The notes: generated from the sequence alone by a model not told the origin. A DNA stretch of 64,000 nt from Fluviicola chungangensis (GCF_007558725.1 NZ_VLPL01000001.1:125984-189983), one strand, 5' to 3'; numbered from the stretch's first letter, positions 26,159 to 35,390 are shown. Program-made: numbers and translations.

Positions 26159-27256
26159 ATGTTTGAAGTAAAAGAAGTCAAAGATCTAAATCTGGCTGAA
26201 AACCCCGTTATTTCTCAAATGAGTATGTATAACCACGAGCAATTGTTGTTTTGTAACGACACTGCAACTGGTCTGAAAGCAATTATTGCTGTACATAACA
26301 CCGTTCTTGGGCCTGCTTTGGGAGGAACCCGTATGTGGATGTACAACAATGAAATGGAGGCTTTGAATGATGTATTGCGTCTTTCAAGAGGAATGACTTA
26401 TAAGAATTCCATTTCGGGATTGAATTTGGGTGGAGGAAAAGCGGTGATTATCGGAGATTCTCGCTCCATGAAGTCCGAAGCTTTGTTCCGCCGTTTCGGA
26501 AAGTTTGTAAACTCATTGGCAGGGAAATACATTACTGCAGAAGATGTGGGTATTTCTCCGGTTGACATGGTTTGGGTTTCTATGGAAACAAATCACGTAG
26601 TGGGTTTGCCCGGAAAAAGCGGTGATCCGTCTCCTGTTACTGCTTACGGCGTTTACATGGGAATGAAAGCATGTGCAAGTCAGCAATTCGGTTCGGATTC
26701 GTTGGCTGGTAAAAAAGTAGCTGTCCAGGGAGTTGGTCACGTGGGTGAATACCTGGTGAAACACCTGGTTTCCGAAGGTGCAGAAGTAACTATTACGGAT
26801 ATTCACCAGGATACCTTGAAACGCGTATCGAGTGAATACGGTGTAAAAGTGGTTGGATTAGACGAAATTTACGATGTTCCAATGGATATTTACGCACCAT
26901 GTGCTTTAGGAGCAACAGTGAATGATGATACCATTAACCGCTTAAAGTGTTCGATCATTGCCGGGGCTGCAAACAACCAGTTGGCGAATGAGAAAATCCA
27001 CGGTCAACTGGTAAAAGAAAAAGGGATTATTTATGCGCCTGATTTCGCATTGAATGCTGGTGGTGTAATCAACTGTTATTCGGAAGTGGCAGGTTTGTCT
27101 CCACAATGGTCTATGGCTAAAGCCGAAGAGATTTATACAACGATCGGAAATATTGTTTCCCGTTCGAGTGCAGAGGGTGTTCCAACCTATCAAATTGCAA
27201 ACAAGATCGCCGAAGAGCGCATTGAGTCAATCGGTAAAGTGAAATTACCACTATAA
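26159..27256 (+). CDS. Leucine dehydrogenase (Glu/Leu/Phe/Val dehydrogenase family)
   Basis: Catalyses reversible NAD-dependent oxidative deamination of branched-chain amino acids. The 365-residue protein has the substrate-domain motif GPALGGTRM, catalytic Lys in NLGGGKAVIIGD, AEDVGIS, and the Rossmann segment VAVQGVGHVGEYLVKHL. CALGATVNDDTI and NAGGVINCYSE are cofactor-side motifs of the short leucine/valine dehydrogenases, distinct from glutamate dehydrogenase. It is followed 23 bases later by nusB. Confidence 0.92.
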   Translation: MFEVKEVKDLNLAENPVISQMSMYNHEQLLFCNDTATGLKAIIAVHNTVLGPALGGTRMWMYNNEMEALNDVLRLSRGMTYKNSISGLNLGGGKAVIIGDSRSMKSEALFRRFGKFVNSLAGKYITAEDVGISPVDMVWVSMETNHVVGLPGKSGDPSPVTAYGVYMGMKACASQQFGSDSLAGKKVAVQGVGHVGEYLVKHLVSEGAEVTITDIHQDTLKRVSSEYGVKVVGLDEIYDVPMDIYAPCALGATVNDDTINRLKCSIIAGAANNQLANEKIHGQLVKEKGIIYAPDFALNAGGVINCYSEVAGLSPQWSMAKAEEIYTTIGNIVSRSSAEGVPTYQIANKIAEERIESIGKVKLPL

Positions 27257-27279
27257 AAAAGATAGGAGAGTAGTTTAGA

Positions 27280-28227
27280 ATGCTGAATAGAAGACATTTA
27301 CGAATTAAAGTTTTGCAGGCGCTGTATGCTTATTTCCAAGGAGATGAGGATAGCATCAAGAAAACCGAGAACGAACTCATGCAGGCGGTAGATCGTATTT
27401 ATGATCTGTACTTGTATTTATTGCTGAGTTTCGGTGAACTGAAAGACATTGCGGAACATCGTATTGAAGAAAATAAAAAGAAAATCCGTCCGACAGAAGA
27501 AGATCTGAATCCCAATAGAAAGTTTGTGGATTCGGTGATCATACAAACGTTGCAGGACAGTTATTCCTTGCGTGAAGCTTCGGAAGACCGTTCGGTAAAC
27601 TGGATCGGGGATGAACATCATGAAATGTTCCGCAAGATCTATCTTCAAATGAGAGAAGGAGAAACCTGGTTTGCTCATATGAATAACGAATCAACCGATT
27701 TTGAGGAAGATAAGAACTTCATGATCAACTTGTTTAAGGCAGAAATTGCCAATTCACCTTTGATCTATCATTTCTTTGAAGAGAAAAGCATCCATTGGCT
27801 GGATGACATCGATCTGGCTTGTCAAATGGCCATTAAATCGATCAAAGCAATGGACGAAGGAGAAAAGTTTGTGGCTATGCCTTTGTATAAAGACAAGGAA
27901 GACGAGCAGGAATTCATCCGCACTTTACTTCGCAAGACCATTTCAATGGATTCCGAAAATTTAAAGCTGATCGATGAATTAACGGATAACTGGGAGCTGG
28001 AACGAATTGCCAAAATGGATATCCTCCTGTTGAAAATGGCAATTACGGAACTTCAGGTGTTTAAGAGTATTCCGAAAAAGGTAACTTTGAACGAATACAT
28101 TGAAATATCAAAATTCTACTCCACTCCAAAAAGTCATGGGTTTATCAACGGAATTCTCGATAAAGCCGTTGATAGATTGGTAAAAGAGGGAAAAATTTCT
28201 AAACTCGGAAGAGGTTTAATGGATTAA
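27280..28227 (+). CDS. nusB: Transcription antitermination factor NusB, long form
   Basis: NusB with NusE forms the complex that binds boxA and suppresses termination in rRNA operons. Here it has 315 residues, about twice the usual 140. The N-terminal RRHLRIKVLQALYAYFQG is the first NusB helix. The C-terminal 130 residues carry the rest of the fold (MDILLLKMAITELQVF, YSTPKSHGFINGILDKAVD). The extra central region (about 80-170) is helical and charged. Long NusB forms are common in Bacteroidota. The next gene starts 4 bases after the stop. Confidence 0.93.
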   Translation: MLNRRHLRIKVLQALYAYFQGDEDSIKKTENELMQAVDRIYDLYLYLLLSFGELKDIAEHRIEENKKKIRPTEEDLNPNRKFVDSVIIQTLQDSYSLREASEDRSVNWIGDEHHEMFRKIYLQMREGETWFAHMNNESTDFEEDKNFMINLFKAEIANSPLIYHFFEEKSIHWLDDIDLACQMAIKSIKAMDEGEKFVAMPLYKDKEDEQEFIRTLLRKTISMDSENLKLIDELTDNWELERIAKMDILLLKMAITELQVFKSIPKKVTLNEYIEISKFYSTPKSHGFINGILDKAVDRLVKEGKISKLGRGLMD

Positions 28228-28231
28228 TGTT

Positions 28232-28642
28232 ATGAGAAAAATCGTGTTTTTAGGACCGGTAGTTATCGGGATGGCTTTAGCGTTTTTAACGGCTTGTAAA
28301 TCTGATTCTCCTTCAGAAATTGTTGGATACAAGACGACGATGAAAGTTCCAAGTGTTTTTAATGCAGGAAAAATTGCAAGAGGTGAGGTAATTCACGCTA
28401 ACTTTGTAGTAGAGAATACAGGTGATCAGCCATTGGTGTTGTCTGATGTCTCAGGATCTTGTTCTTGTACGGTGGCAGATTGGAGTAAGGAACCGATTCC
28501 TCCGGGAGAAAAAGGATTTGTGAAAGCAGACGTAAAAACGGAGTCTTTTTCGGAAGGTCCGGTGACAAGAAGTGTAACTATCTTGTCGAATACAACGCCT
28601 CCAAGTACCAAAGTGGTAGTTGAGGCAACAATAATTAAGTAA
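28232..28642 (+). CDS. DUF1573 lipoprotein
   Basis: 136 residues. Signal peptide with lipobox LTAC at residues 19-22, then a DUF1573 immunoglobulin-like domain with HANFVVENTGDQPLVLSDV, the conserved CSCT and WSKEPIPPGEKG. These single-domain proteins are widespread in Bacteroidota, often near yajC as here, but of unknown function. Probably in the nusB-yajC transcript. Confidence 0.9.
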   Translation: MRKIVFLGPVVIGMALAFLTACKSDSPSEIVGYKTTMKVPSVFNAGKIARGEVIHANFVVENTGDQPLVLSDVSGSCSCTVADWSKEPIPPGEKGFVKADVKTESFSEGPVTRSVTILSNTTPPSTKVVVEATIIK

Positions 28643-28645
28643 AAA

Positions 28646-28720
28646 TGTTCAAAACGTTCAAAATGTTTAATCGTTCAGAATCTTGAATGTTGGAATCCTT
28701 TGAACCTGTTGAACACTGAA
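28646..28720. repeat. GTTCAA word palindrome
   Basis: The left arm has GTTCAAAACGTTCAAAATG and further GTTCA words. The right arm has TTGAATGTTG, TTTGAACCTGTTGAAC. It begins within 4 bases of the DUF1573 stop and ends 29 bases before yajC. Confidence 0.55.
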
Positions 28721-28749
28721 TAAGTAATAGTTAAATAAAAAATAGAGTT

Positions 28750-29013
28750 ATGCAAATTATAATGCTCGTATTGATGTTGGTGGTGTTTTACTTCTTTTTA
28801 ATTCGTCCGCAACAGAAAAAACAAAAAGAGCTTAAATCGTTCCGTGAGAATTTGAAGCAAGGTGATAAAGTGGTTACTATCGGTGGAATTCACGGAAAAA
28901 TCCTTGAGATCACAGATACAACAGTTTTGATTAATTCCGAAGGTACTAAGTTGCGTTTTGAAAAATCAGCAATTTCAACGGCAGTAGCTGAAAATTTAGG
29001 AGTGCAAGCTTAA
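28750..29013 (+). CDS. yajC: Sec translocase accessory subunit YajC
   Basis: YajC associates with SecDF and the holotranslocon at the inner membrane. 87 residues: one membrane helix (1-18), then the family hallmark FFLIRPQQKKQKELKSF and GDKVVTIGGIHGKI. Length is normal. A strong symmetric terminator follows. Confidence 0.95.
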   Translation: MQIIMLVLMLVVFYFFLIRPQQKKQKELKSFRENLKQGDKVVTIGGIHGKILEITDTTVLINSEGTKLRFEKSAISTAVAENLGVQA

Positions 29014-29040
29014 TCCGATAATTTAATTGGATATAAAAAC

Positions 29041-29070
29041 AGTAGAGGCGGAAAATTTTCCGCCTCTACT
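29041..29070. terminator. Bidirectional terminator, perfect 15-bp palindrome
   Basis: AGTAGAGGCGGAAAA and its exact reverse complement abut with no loop bases, between yajC and the convergent small gene. A short T stretch follows on the plus side. Confidence 0.85.
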
Positions 29071-29073
29071 GTT

Positions 29074-29346
29074 TTACGCGATATATGTTTTGGTGAAATT
29101 CATTGCGAAACCTGCAGCATTCTGTCTGCGCTCCACACGTCTTCTGGTTCTTCTTCTGGTGCGTCTTCGAACTCTTCGTCTTTCTCCGGGTACTGCCTGG
29201 GCATAAAATTGACCGGGTGATCCTGTGGTAACGAATTCGGTTGCTGACTTGTTTGCGAAATCACCTTCCGGTGTTTCAATTGTCAGCATACTTAATGAGA
29301 TTGCTCCGTAAAGGAATGTGCTGAGAATGATGTGTCTTGTTTTCAT
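29074..29346 (-). CDS. Small secreted arginine-rich protein
   Basis: 90 residues. A possible signal peptide (MKTRHIILSTFLYGAISLS) is followed by an acidic segment, then a repeat-like basic block at about 55-74 (ERRRVRRRTRRRTRRRVERR) and a short C-terminus. The CGT/CGC-rich block is coded by 9-12-nt tandem units and could have expanded by slippage. No family is recognised. The gene converges with yajC and shares its terminator. Confidence 0.5.
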   Translation of the reverse strand: MKTRHIILSTFLYGAISLSMLTIETPEGDFANKSATEFVTTGSPGQFYAQAVPGERRRVRRRTRRRTRRRVERRQNAAGFAMNFTKTYIA

Positions 29347-29449
29347 AATTTCTGAATTTTAGTAAGCGTGCGTTGTATAAGATTATCAATATGCGGGAAG
29401 GTTTAAAACAAAAACGGTGCCATTCAGAAAAAGAAATCCGGCTTTTATT

Positions 29450-29560
29450 TACCACAGTGAACACAAAGAGCACAAGGATATTTTCCAACGTGTGTTTGGT
29501 GCGCTTTTAATTCTGGTAATGTCTAATAATTCCTTGGGTGTTTCGTGTCCTTTGTGGTTA
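29450..29560. repeat. ACCACAAAG-type intergenic palindrome, copy 2
   Basis: Left arm ACCACAGTGAACACAAAGAG with CACAAGG; right arm GTGTTTCGTGTCCTTTGTGG. The interior is longer than in the other copies (about 75 bases). It fills most of the gap between the small gene and the thiolase terminator. Confidence 0.65.
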
Positions 29561-29584
29561 AAAAGTGAGGGATCGATCGGATGC

Positions 29585-29618
29585 AATAAAAAATGCCACC
29601 CCGAAAAGGAATGGCATT
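29585..29618 (-). terminator. Terminator of the thiolase gene
   Basis: Read on the minus strand: AATGCCA, loop, TGGCATT followed by TTTTATT. Confidence 0.75.
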
Positions 29619-29639
29619 CTAGTATACTATTTACTGATC

Positions 29640-30818
29640 TTAGATATTCTCAATAATCATAGCAGAAGCACCACCGCCACCGTTACAGATTCCTGCACCA
29701 CCGATTTTTCCTCCGTTTTGTTTCAATACGTGGATCAATGTTACAATGACACGAGATCCGGAGTTTCCAAGTGGGTGACCCAAAGCAACCGCTCCACCGT
29801 TCACATCTACTTTTGCAGGATCCAATCCTAAAATTTGTGTGTTTGCCAATCCTACTACGGAGAAAGCCTGATTCAATTCCCAGAAATCAACCTGGTCTGT
29901 TGTCAAGCCTGCCTTTGCCAATGCTTTCGGAACTGCTTTGGAAGGAGCTGTTGTAAAGAATTCAGGTTCGTGAGCTGCGTCTGCATAACTTACGATTTTT
30001 GCGATCGGTTTCAAACCGTGTTTTTCAACCGCTTCTTTGGAGGCAATGATCAATGCAGATGCTCCGTCATTTAATGTAGAAGCATTTGCAGCTGTAATCG
30101 TTCCTTCTTTATCGAAAGCAGGCTTCAATGAAGGGATTTTATCTAAAAACACATTTTTGTATTCTTCGTCTTCTACAAGCATGACCGGATCTCCTTTGCG
30201 CTGAGGAACAGAAACTCCAACGATCTCATCATTGAATTTTCCGGATTCCCATGCTGCAGCAGCACGCTTGTATGAGGTGATCGCGAAATTATCCTGGTCT
30301 TCCCGGGTGAAGGAATATTTTTGGGCTGTCTTTTCGGCGCATGTTCCCATCGGGACTTTGCTGTACACATCCAATAATCCGTCCTTGGTAATTCCGTCCA
30401 ATAGTTGGATATTTCCGAATTTAACACCATTTCGTCCGTCCAGGTAATGGGGAGCCTGGCTCATGTTTTCCATTCCACCGGCTACAACAATCTCATTATC
30501 GCCAGCAAGAATTGTTTGCGCACCCAACATAATTGCTTTCATTCCGGAAGCACAAACTTTGTTTACGGTAGTACAGGGAACCGTGTTCGATAATCCTGCT
30601 CCCAAAGCTGCCTGGCGGGCAGGAGCTTGTCCGACACCTGCTTGCAGCACATTTCCCATGAAAACTTCATCAATCAATTCAGGCTTCAATCCTGATCTGT
30701 CCAATGCTCCTTTAATAGCAACCGATCCCAACTGAGTAGCAGGAATGGAAGATAAACCACCCATAAATGCTCCCATAGGAGTGCGAACCGCAGCAATAAT
30801 GTATACTTCTTTCGACAT
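29640..30818 (-). CDS. Acetyl-CoA C-acyltransferase (thiolase)
   Basis: 392 residues from MSKEVYIIAAVRTPMG; an earlier in-frame ATG adds eight residues that overlap the promoter. The three thiolase active-site elements are present: Cys89 in NKVCASGMKA, the His of ALGHPLGNSGSR and the C-terminal Cys in CNGGGGASA. It either condenses acetyl-CoA or cleaves 3-ketoacyl-CoA; the sequence is closest to the short-chain acetyl-CoA acetyltransferase group, but FadA-like use is possible. Single gene with own promoter and terminator. Confidence 0.93.
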   Translation of the reverse strand: MSKEVYIIAAVRTPMGAFMGGLSSIPATQLGSVAIKGALDRSGLKPELIDEVFMGNVLQAGVGQAPARQAALGAGLSNTVPCTTVNKVCASGMKAIMLGAQTILAGDNEIVVAGGMENMSQAPHYLDGRNGVKFGNIQLLDGITKDGLLDVYSKVPMGTCAEKTAQKYSFTREDQDNFAITSYKRAAAAWESGKFNDEIVGVSVPQRKGDPVMLVEDEEYKNVFLDKIPSLKPAFDKEGTITAANASTLNDGASALIIASKEAVEKHGLKPIAKIVSYADAAHEPEFFTTAPSKAVPKALAKAGLTTDQVDFWELNQAFSVVGLANTQILGLDPAKVDVNGGAVALGHPLGNSGSRVIVTLIHVLKQNGGKIGGAGICNGGGGASAMIIENI

Positions 30819-30839
30819 AGCAATTTTAAATTTCGAACC

Positions 30840-30847
30840 CAAATTTA
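30840..30847 (-). promoter_or_regulatory. TAnnTTTG -7 element for thiolase
   Basis: TAAATTTG on the minus strand, 21 nt before the chosen ATG. Confidence 0.6.
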
Positions 30848-30894
30848 CTTATTTTTCTTCTTTTATGAAGCGGTTGGGTGCATTCTAAATCAAG

Positions 30895-30928
30895 TTTGTG
30901 AATTTAATTTATGATTTAACTAAATTTG
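30895..30928 (+). promoter_or_regulatory. Promoter of the DUF3078 gene (TTTG, 22-nt gap, TAAATTTG)
   Basis: Both boxes match the Bacteroidota consensus; the ATG at 30953 lies 24 nt after the -7 element. Confidence 0.65.
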
Positions 30929-30952
30929 TAGCATAAAAAAACCGAATTGCTT

Positions 30953-31936
30953 ATGAAAATCATTATTCTCATAATAACATTATTGACCGGTTCGATTGTG
31001 TTTTCCCAGACTGATGCTGAAAAATTGCGCGAAGACATTAAAAAATTGGATGCACTGCACGATTCATTGATGCCTAAAAAGTGGACAGTGAACAGTTTGT
31101 TTGGATTATCTGGTTCTCAAACAGCTTTTGTAAACTGGGCAGCTGGTGGTCGAAATAATGTGGCTGTGCTTGGATTTGTTGATTTTTCTGCGATTTACCA
31201 ACACCGCCGGATTAAATGGTCTAATGATGTCAAACTGGCTTTGGGTGGGATGTATTACACCGATTCGGTTGGTAAAGTGCAGGGGTTGCAGAAAACGGAT
31301 GACCGGATTGATTTGGCTACTTCATTGGGTTACGAATTCAAAAAACACTGGTTCCTAACGGCAATTGGAGGATTCCGTACCCAATTCCTGGACGGTTTCA
31401 GTTTCCCCAATGATTCCATTCCCATTTCACGGTTCATGGCGCCCGGATATGCGAATTTCTCTTTAGGGATCGAATATGCGCCGGTAGATTATTTCAATGT
31501 GTATTTATCCCCGATTGCCTCAAAAATGACTTTTGTAAATGATCAGCGGCTGGCAGATGCGGGTGCTTTTGGTGTAAAAGCAGCAGAATTGGATACAAGT
31601 GGGAACGTATTGAAAAGGGGATTGCATTTCAGAAATGAGATCGGAGCTTATTTCAGGCTGCGTTTCCAAAAGGAATTGTTCAAGAACATCGAAATGAAAA
31701 CACGTTTGGAATTGTTTAGCAATTATGTGCATAATCCCCAAAATATCGATGTCAATTTTGAAAACATCTTCACTTTTAAGGTAAATAAGTGGTTTCAGGC
31801 ATCCCTGCAATGGAACCTGATCTACGATGATGATATCGATATTCGCGATTCCAAAGGGAAAACCGGACCAAGAACCCAATTTAAATCGGTATTGGGATTA
31901 GGAATTTCGTACACTTTAACGAATACAAAAAAGTAA
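30953..31936 (+). CDS. DUF3078 outer-membrane-type protein
   Basis: 327 residues. A signal peptide (MKIIILIITLLTGSIVFSQ) precedes the hallmark GLSGSQTAFVNWAAGGRNNV. The rest alternates aromatic and polar residues as in a beta-barrel and ends LGLGISYTLTN. DUF3078 proteins are probable outer-membrane barrels of Bacteroidota with unknown role. A TTG two codons upstream is rejected in favour of the ATG. Confidence 0.85.
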   Translation: MKIIILIITLLTGSIVFSQTDAEKLREDIKKLDALHDSLMPKKWTVNSLFGLSGSQTAFVNWAAGGRNNVAVLGFVDFSAIYQHRRIKWSNDVKLALGGMYYTDSVGKVQGLQKTDDRIDLATSLGYEFKKHWFLTAIGGFRTQFLDGFSFPNDSIPISRFMAPGYANFSLGIEYAPVDYFNVYLSPIASKMTFVNDQRLADAGAFGVKAAELDTSGNVLKRGLHFRNEIGAYFRLRFQKELFKNIEMKTRLELFSNYVHNPQNIDVNFENIFTFKVNKWFQASLQWNLIYDDDIDIRDSKGKTGPRTQFKSVLGLGISYTLTNTKK

Positions 31937-31942
31937 AAAGCG

Positions 31943-31950
31943 TATTTTCG
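31943..31950 (+). promoter_or_regulatory. TATTTTCG -7 element variant for the VWA gene
   Basis: TATTTTCG, then 4 nt, then ATG; same arrangement as at 23455. Confidence 0.4.
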
Positions 31951-31954
31951 TTGC

Positions 31955-34039
31955 ATGAATTACTTTTCCGATCATTCTTTATGGTGGTTGTTACCTATAT
32001 CAATACTTGCTGTAGGCTTCTCGTTTTATTATTATTTCAGGACAGACCAAAAATCGGTCTGGGAACGGAACCAATTGCGCGTTTTGTTTTCACTGCGCAC
32101 GTTGAGCCTTTTCCTGATCGGGTTATTGTTGCTGGGACTGGTTTGGGAAACGATCACTTACCGGCCTGAAAAGCCATTGATTATTACGCTGGTGGATTCA
32201 TCTTCTTCCATGATGAATTACAAGGACAGCAGCAAAGTGAAGCGGCGGATCGGTGATTTCAGACAGGAGCTGCCAAAAGCCCTTGGCGAAGGGTATGAGT
32301 ACCTGGAACTTGCCGTAGGAACGAATGTGCGTGATCTGGATAAGCAACTCTCGCTGAACGATAGATCAAGTGACCTTGCCGCCGGATTCAAACAAATCAA
32401 GGACCGTTTCTTTAACCGGAATATCGGTGCAATTGTTCTGATTTCCGATGGAAATTACAACCAGGGAGTTCACCCGATGTATGAAGCCGAACGCATTGAA
32501 TTAACTCCTGTTTTTTCACTTGCAGTGGGTGATACGACTTTGAAACGCGATATTGTTGTGCGATCCGTGAACTCCAATGAAGTCGCCTTTTTAAATAACG
32601 AGTTTCCGGTCCAGGCACTCGTAGACTTTCAGCGTGTTCCACCTGGATCGTACCAGGTAAGTTTGCTTCAGAATGGGAAAGTGGTTCAGTCTCAGAAAGC
32701 GGTGGTAAGTAATACGAATTTGGATCAAAAAGAATTCCTGTTTACGGTGCTGGCTAAGAATAAAGGCTATCAGCGCTTCACCGTTTCCGTAGAACGGATA
32801 GGAGGTGAGTTTACCAAAGACAACAATCAGCAGACTTGTTTCGTGGAAGTCATTGATTCGAAAAGTAATGTATTGCTTTTAGCCAGTGCACCACATCCGG
32901 ATATCCAGGCGTTGCGTTCCGTATTTGAACTGGATCAGGAAGCGGTGATTTCTTCGGAATTGATGACCAATTATTCGTTGGGAACCAAGCTCCCGGATTT
33001 TGTAGTTTGGTATGAAAATGGCTTACGGCCAAATGCTCCATTATTCAAACAATTGCAGGATAGGGGAATCCCGGTTTTAATGATCTTGGGACCGAATGTT
33101 ACTACGAGTTTACTTCAAACCTACGGGTTGGCCGTGAAAGCACCGAACGGAAACCAGTATGAGGATGTATATCCTTCCGTAGCAAAAGGCTTTAATTCCT
33201 TTGGTTTATCAGCAGATTTCACCTCAATTGTGCCGGTACTGACTCCTTTGCGCACCAAGTTCGGCAGGTATAAACTTCCGGCCAATAGTGTAGTGATCTT
33301 GAACCAGCGTATTGGAAATATTGCGAAAGAAGATCCGTTGATTGCCGTTTCGCAAACCCAGAAATCAAAAATCGGGTTTATTTTGGGTGAAGGGTTGTGG
33401 CGTTGGAAGATGAAAGAATTCATGCAAAAGAAAACCACGGTTGGTTTTGAAGAATTCGTTCAAAAACTGACTCAGTATATATCAATCAAGCAAAATAGGG
33501 AACCTTTGCGCGTTACCTTGCCCAAACGTTTCAATACCATAGAAGACATTATTTTCAAGGCAGAGTTCTACAATGAGGCGATGGAACTGATTACAACTCC
33601 TTCCGTTGAAATGACCATCACCAAGCGCGGAGGCAATCGATTTAAGCAATTGTTTTCCCCGACAGCAAACTTCTACCAGTTGAATGTGGGGCAGTTGGAA
33701 TCCGGGACATACGATTGGAAGGTGGTTGCGGACAATAACGGGAAGAAATATACAAAAGCAGGTTCCTTTGCCGTGGATGAAATTTCCCTGGAAGACCAGG
33801 ATACACGCGCTAATTTTTCGACATTGAATCAATTGGCAGTTCAGTCGAATGGTTCGTATAAAACATTGGATCAGTACAAAGCATTGATCAATGAAATTAA
33901 AACCCGTGGAGACATTACAACGATCCAATACGAAGATACCGGATACCAGGAATTAATTGACTGGAAATGGATGTTTGTCCTGATTATTGCGTTGCTTTCA
34001 GCGGAATGGTTCCTGAGAAGGTGGTGGGGATCTTATTAA
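31955..34039 (+). CDS. Membrane protein with von Willebrand A-like domain
   Basis: 694 residues. Two N-terminal membrane helices (about 8-27 and 48-66) precede a VWA-type domain with a DxSxS metal site in LVDSSSSMM and VLISDGNYNQG. A large beta-rich periplasmic part follows, and a last membrane helix sits near the C-terminus (WKWMFVLIIALLSAEWFLRR). This layout is frequent in Bacteroidota and also occurs in the BatA-type gene at 47.6 kb. It may be a cell-surface or periplasmic sensor or scaffold. No MoxR ATPase is adjacent. Confidence 0.75.
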   Translation: MNYFSDHSLWWLLPISILAVGFSFYYYFRTDQKSVWERNQLRVLFSLRTLSLFLIGLLLLGLVWETITYRPEKPLIITLVDSSSSMMNYKDSSKVKRRIGDFRQELPKALGEGYEYLELAVGTNVRDLDKQLSLNDRSSDLAAGFKQIKDRFFNRNIGAIVLISDGNYNQGVHPMYEAERIELTPVFSLAVGDTTLKRDIVVRSVNSNEVAFLNNEFPVQALVDFQRVPPGSYQVSLLQNGKVVQSQKAVVSNTNLDQKEFLFTVLAKNKGYQRFTVSVERIGGEFTKDNNQQTCFVEVIDSKSNVLLLASAPHPDIQALRSVFELDQEAVISSELMTNYSLGTKLPDFVVWYENGLRPNAPLFKQLQDRGIPVLMILGPNVTTSLLQTYGLAVKAPNGNQYEDVYPSVAKGFNSFGLSADFTSIVPVLTPLRTKFGRYKLPANSVVILNQRIGNIAKEDPLIAVSQTQKSKIGFILGEGLWRWKMKEFMQKKTTVGFEEFVQKLTQYISIKQNREPLRVTLPKRFNTIEDIIFKAEFYNEAMELITTPSVEMTITKRGGNRFKQLFSPTANFYQLNVGQLESGTYDWKVVADNNGKKYTKAGSFAVDEISLEDQDTRANFSTLNQLAVQSNGSYKTLDQYKALINEIKTRGDITTIQYEDTGYQELIDWKWMFVLIIALLSAEWFLRRWWGSY

Positions 34040-34042
34040 ATC

Positions 34043-34080
34043 AAAAGTAGGGGCTGGTCGCGACCAATCCCTACTTTTTT
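34043..34080. terminator. Bidirectional terminator between VWA and SPFH genes
   Basis: AAAAGTAGGG pairs with CCCTACTTTTT, with an inner GGTCGCGACC palindrome. Confidence 0.85.
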
Positions 34081-34081
34081 A

Positions 34082-34999
34082 TCATTTTTTCAACAAATCA
34101 TTTCCCATCATTTGTTTCACGGTTTTTTCCATTCCATCAACAGAACCGTCCAGGAAGATGACATTTCCTTTTCCTTTTTCAGCGAATTCTTTTACAGCCT
34201 CTGTCCACATGGAGAACAAGATCAGGGAAGTATCCAGATCGGCAGCTTTCATTTTCTCAGCAGCTTCGGTCATACCTTGTGCCACTTCCTCGCGGAATAA
34301 GGCGATACCTTGTCCTTTCAGCTGAGCAGCTTCTTTTTCTGCCTGTGCAGCAATTTTAATTGCATTTCCTTCGGCTTCTGCAGCTTTTGTTTTGGTGATC
34401 AACAATGCCTGACCTTCGTTTTCTGCAGCAGCTTTCAGGTTGTTGGAAGCTACTACTTTTGCCATGGAAGTCGTGATTTCCGCATCGAACGTAATGTCGT
34501 TCAACTGAAGGTCAATCAAGTGGAATCCCCAGGTTTCAAGGGTATGGTCCAAACTTTCTTTCACGTCCGCAACAATTTCACCACGTAGCAGCAGAATTTC
34601 GGCTTGTTTCTTGGTGGCAACAAATCCGCGAACGGAACCTTCGATGGTACGGATCAATGCCTGGATAAAGCTTCGTTGGTCCACGAATTTAAAAGCTACA
34701 TTTTTGATGGTTTCTTCTTCTGCATTTAAAACAGAGTAAACCAACATGGCTTTGAAATAGACGTTTGCCTGGTCCTGTGTAATGGCCTGGAATTCCATTT
34801 CAATGGCGCGGTTCTGAATGGAAACCCGATTGTTTAGGCGTTCAAAGAACGGGATCCGGATATTTAGTCCGGGTTTCATGATTCTGCGGTATTTCCCGAA
34901 CATGGTTACAACAGCAATAGTTCCTTGTTGTACAGTTACAAAACTGAAAATAAGGAGGAGTACAGCAACTCCGATTAGAATGTATTTAATTTCTACCAT
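34082..34999 (-). CDS. SPFH/Band 7 (stomatin-like) membrane protein
   Basis: 305 residues: an N-terminal hydrophobic anchor (about 5-22), the SPFH domain (about 25-190, VTMFGKYRRIMKPGLNIRIPF) and an Ala/Glu/Lys-rich coiled coil (about 190-255) for oligomerisation. The C-terminal tail is polar. Such proteins form large ring-like assemblies at lipid microdomains and often guard membrane proteases. No NfeD partner is adjacent. Most similar to slipins, but exact subgroup is unclear. Confidence 0.88.
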   Translation of the reverse strand: MVEIKYILIGVAVLLLIFSFVTVQQGTIAVVTMFGKYRRIMKPGLNIRIPFFERLNNRVSIQNRAIEMEFQAITQDQANVYFKAMLVYSVLNAEEETIKNVAFKFVDQRSFIQALIRTIEGSVRGFVATKKQAEILLLRGEIVADVKESLDHTLETWGFHLIDLQLNDITFDAEITTSMAKVVASNNLKAAAENEGQALLITKTKAAEAEGNAIKIAAQAEKEAAQLKGQGIALFREEVAQGMTEAAEKMKAADLDTSLILFSMWTEAVKEFAEKGKGNVIFLDGSVDGMEKTVKQMMGNDLLKK

Positions 35000-35255
35000 A
35001 AAAAGTGATTTGAAGCAAACATACTTATAATTGAAAAGTGAAAATTGAAAAGGGAGAAATAAAAGTGAGAAATGCTGTTAGTAAGTTTACTAACGTGCTT
35101 TTGATCCGATTCAGATTGACACTGTGAACAGATTCATCAACTGTTTCAAATTTTTCAGAAAAAGTTTTTCACCGTTACAAAATAAACTGAAAAGAAATGC
35201 GTTAGAAGGAAAAACGCACTTTATTAAGCCTATGGTAAATAAATACTTGACGAAC

Positions 35256-35384
35256 ATGCAAACACAGGAAGTCACTGAGATTGCGAATCCATCCGCAGCT
35301 GTTATCAGTCAGATTCTGAACTACAGCAAATCATTGGAAGTAAAGAAATTAAAGCGCAAAAAAGTGCTTTTAAATTTAAACTAA
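35256..35384 (+). CDS. Small conserved-looking protein (42 residues)
   Basis: MQTQEVTEIANPSAAVISQ leads into an ILNYSKSLEVKKLKRKK core and ends LLNLN. I have the impression that small Bacteroidota proteins with I-L-N-[YF]-S-[KR]-[SA]-L-x-V and a basic end are common, but no name is known to me. An ATG 8 codons upstream (35232) is an alternative start. A terminator 6 bases after the stop supports expression. Confidence 0.55.
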   Translation: MQTQEVTEIANPSAAVISQILNYSKSLEVKKLKRKKVLLNLN

Positions 35385-35390
35385 TAAAAG

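Noticed and set aside
31955-34039. Complete Bat/MoxR stress operon
   Set aside because: The VWA protein and the BatA-domain protein at 47.6 kb are 15 kb apart and no MoxR ATPase is seen.
35124-35255. Longer start (GTG at 35124) of the small protein at 35256
   Set aside because: The extra residues have no coding look; the conserved-looking part starts later. The ATG at 35232 remains an alternative.
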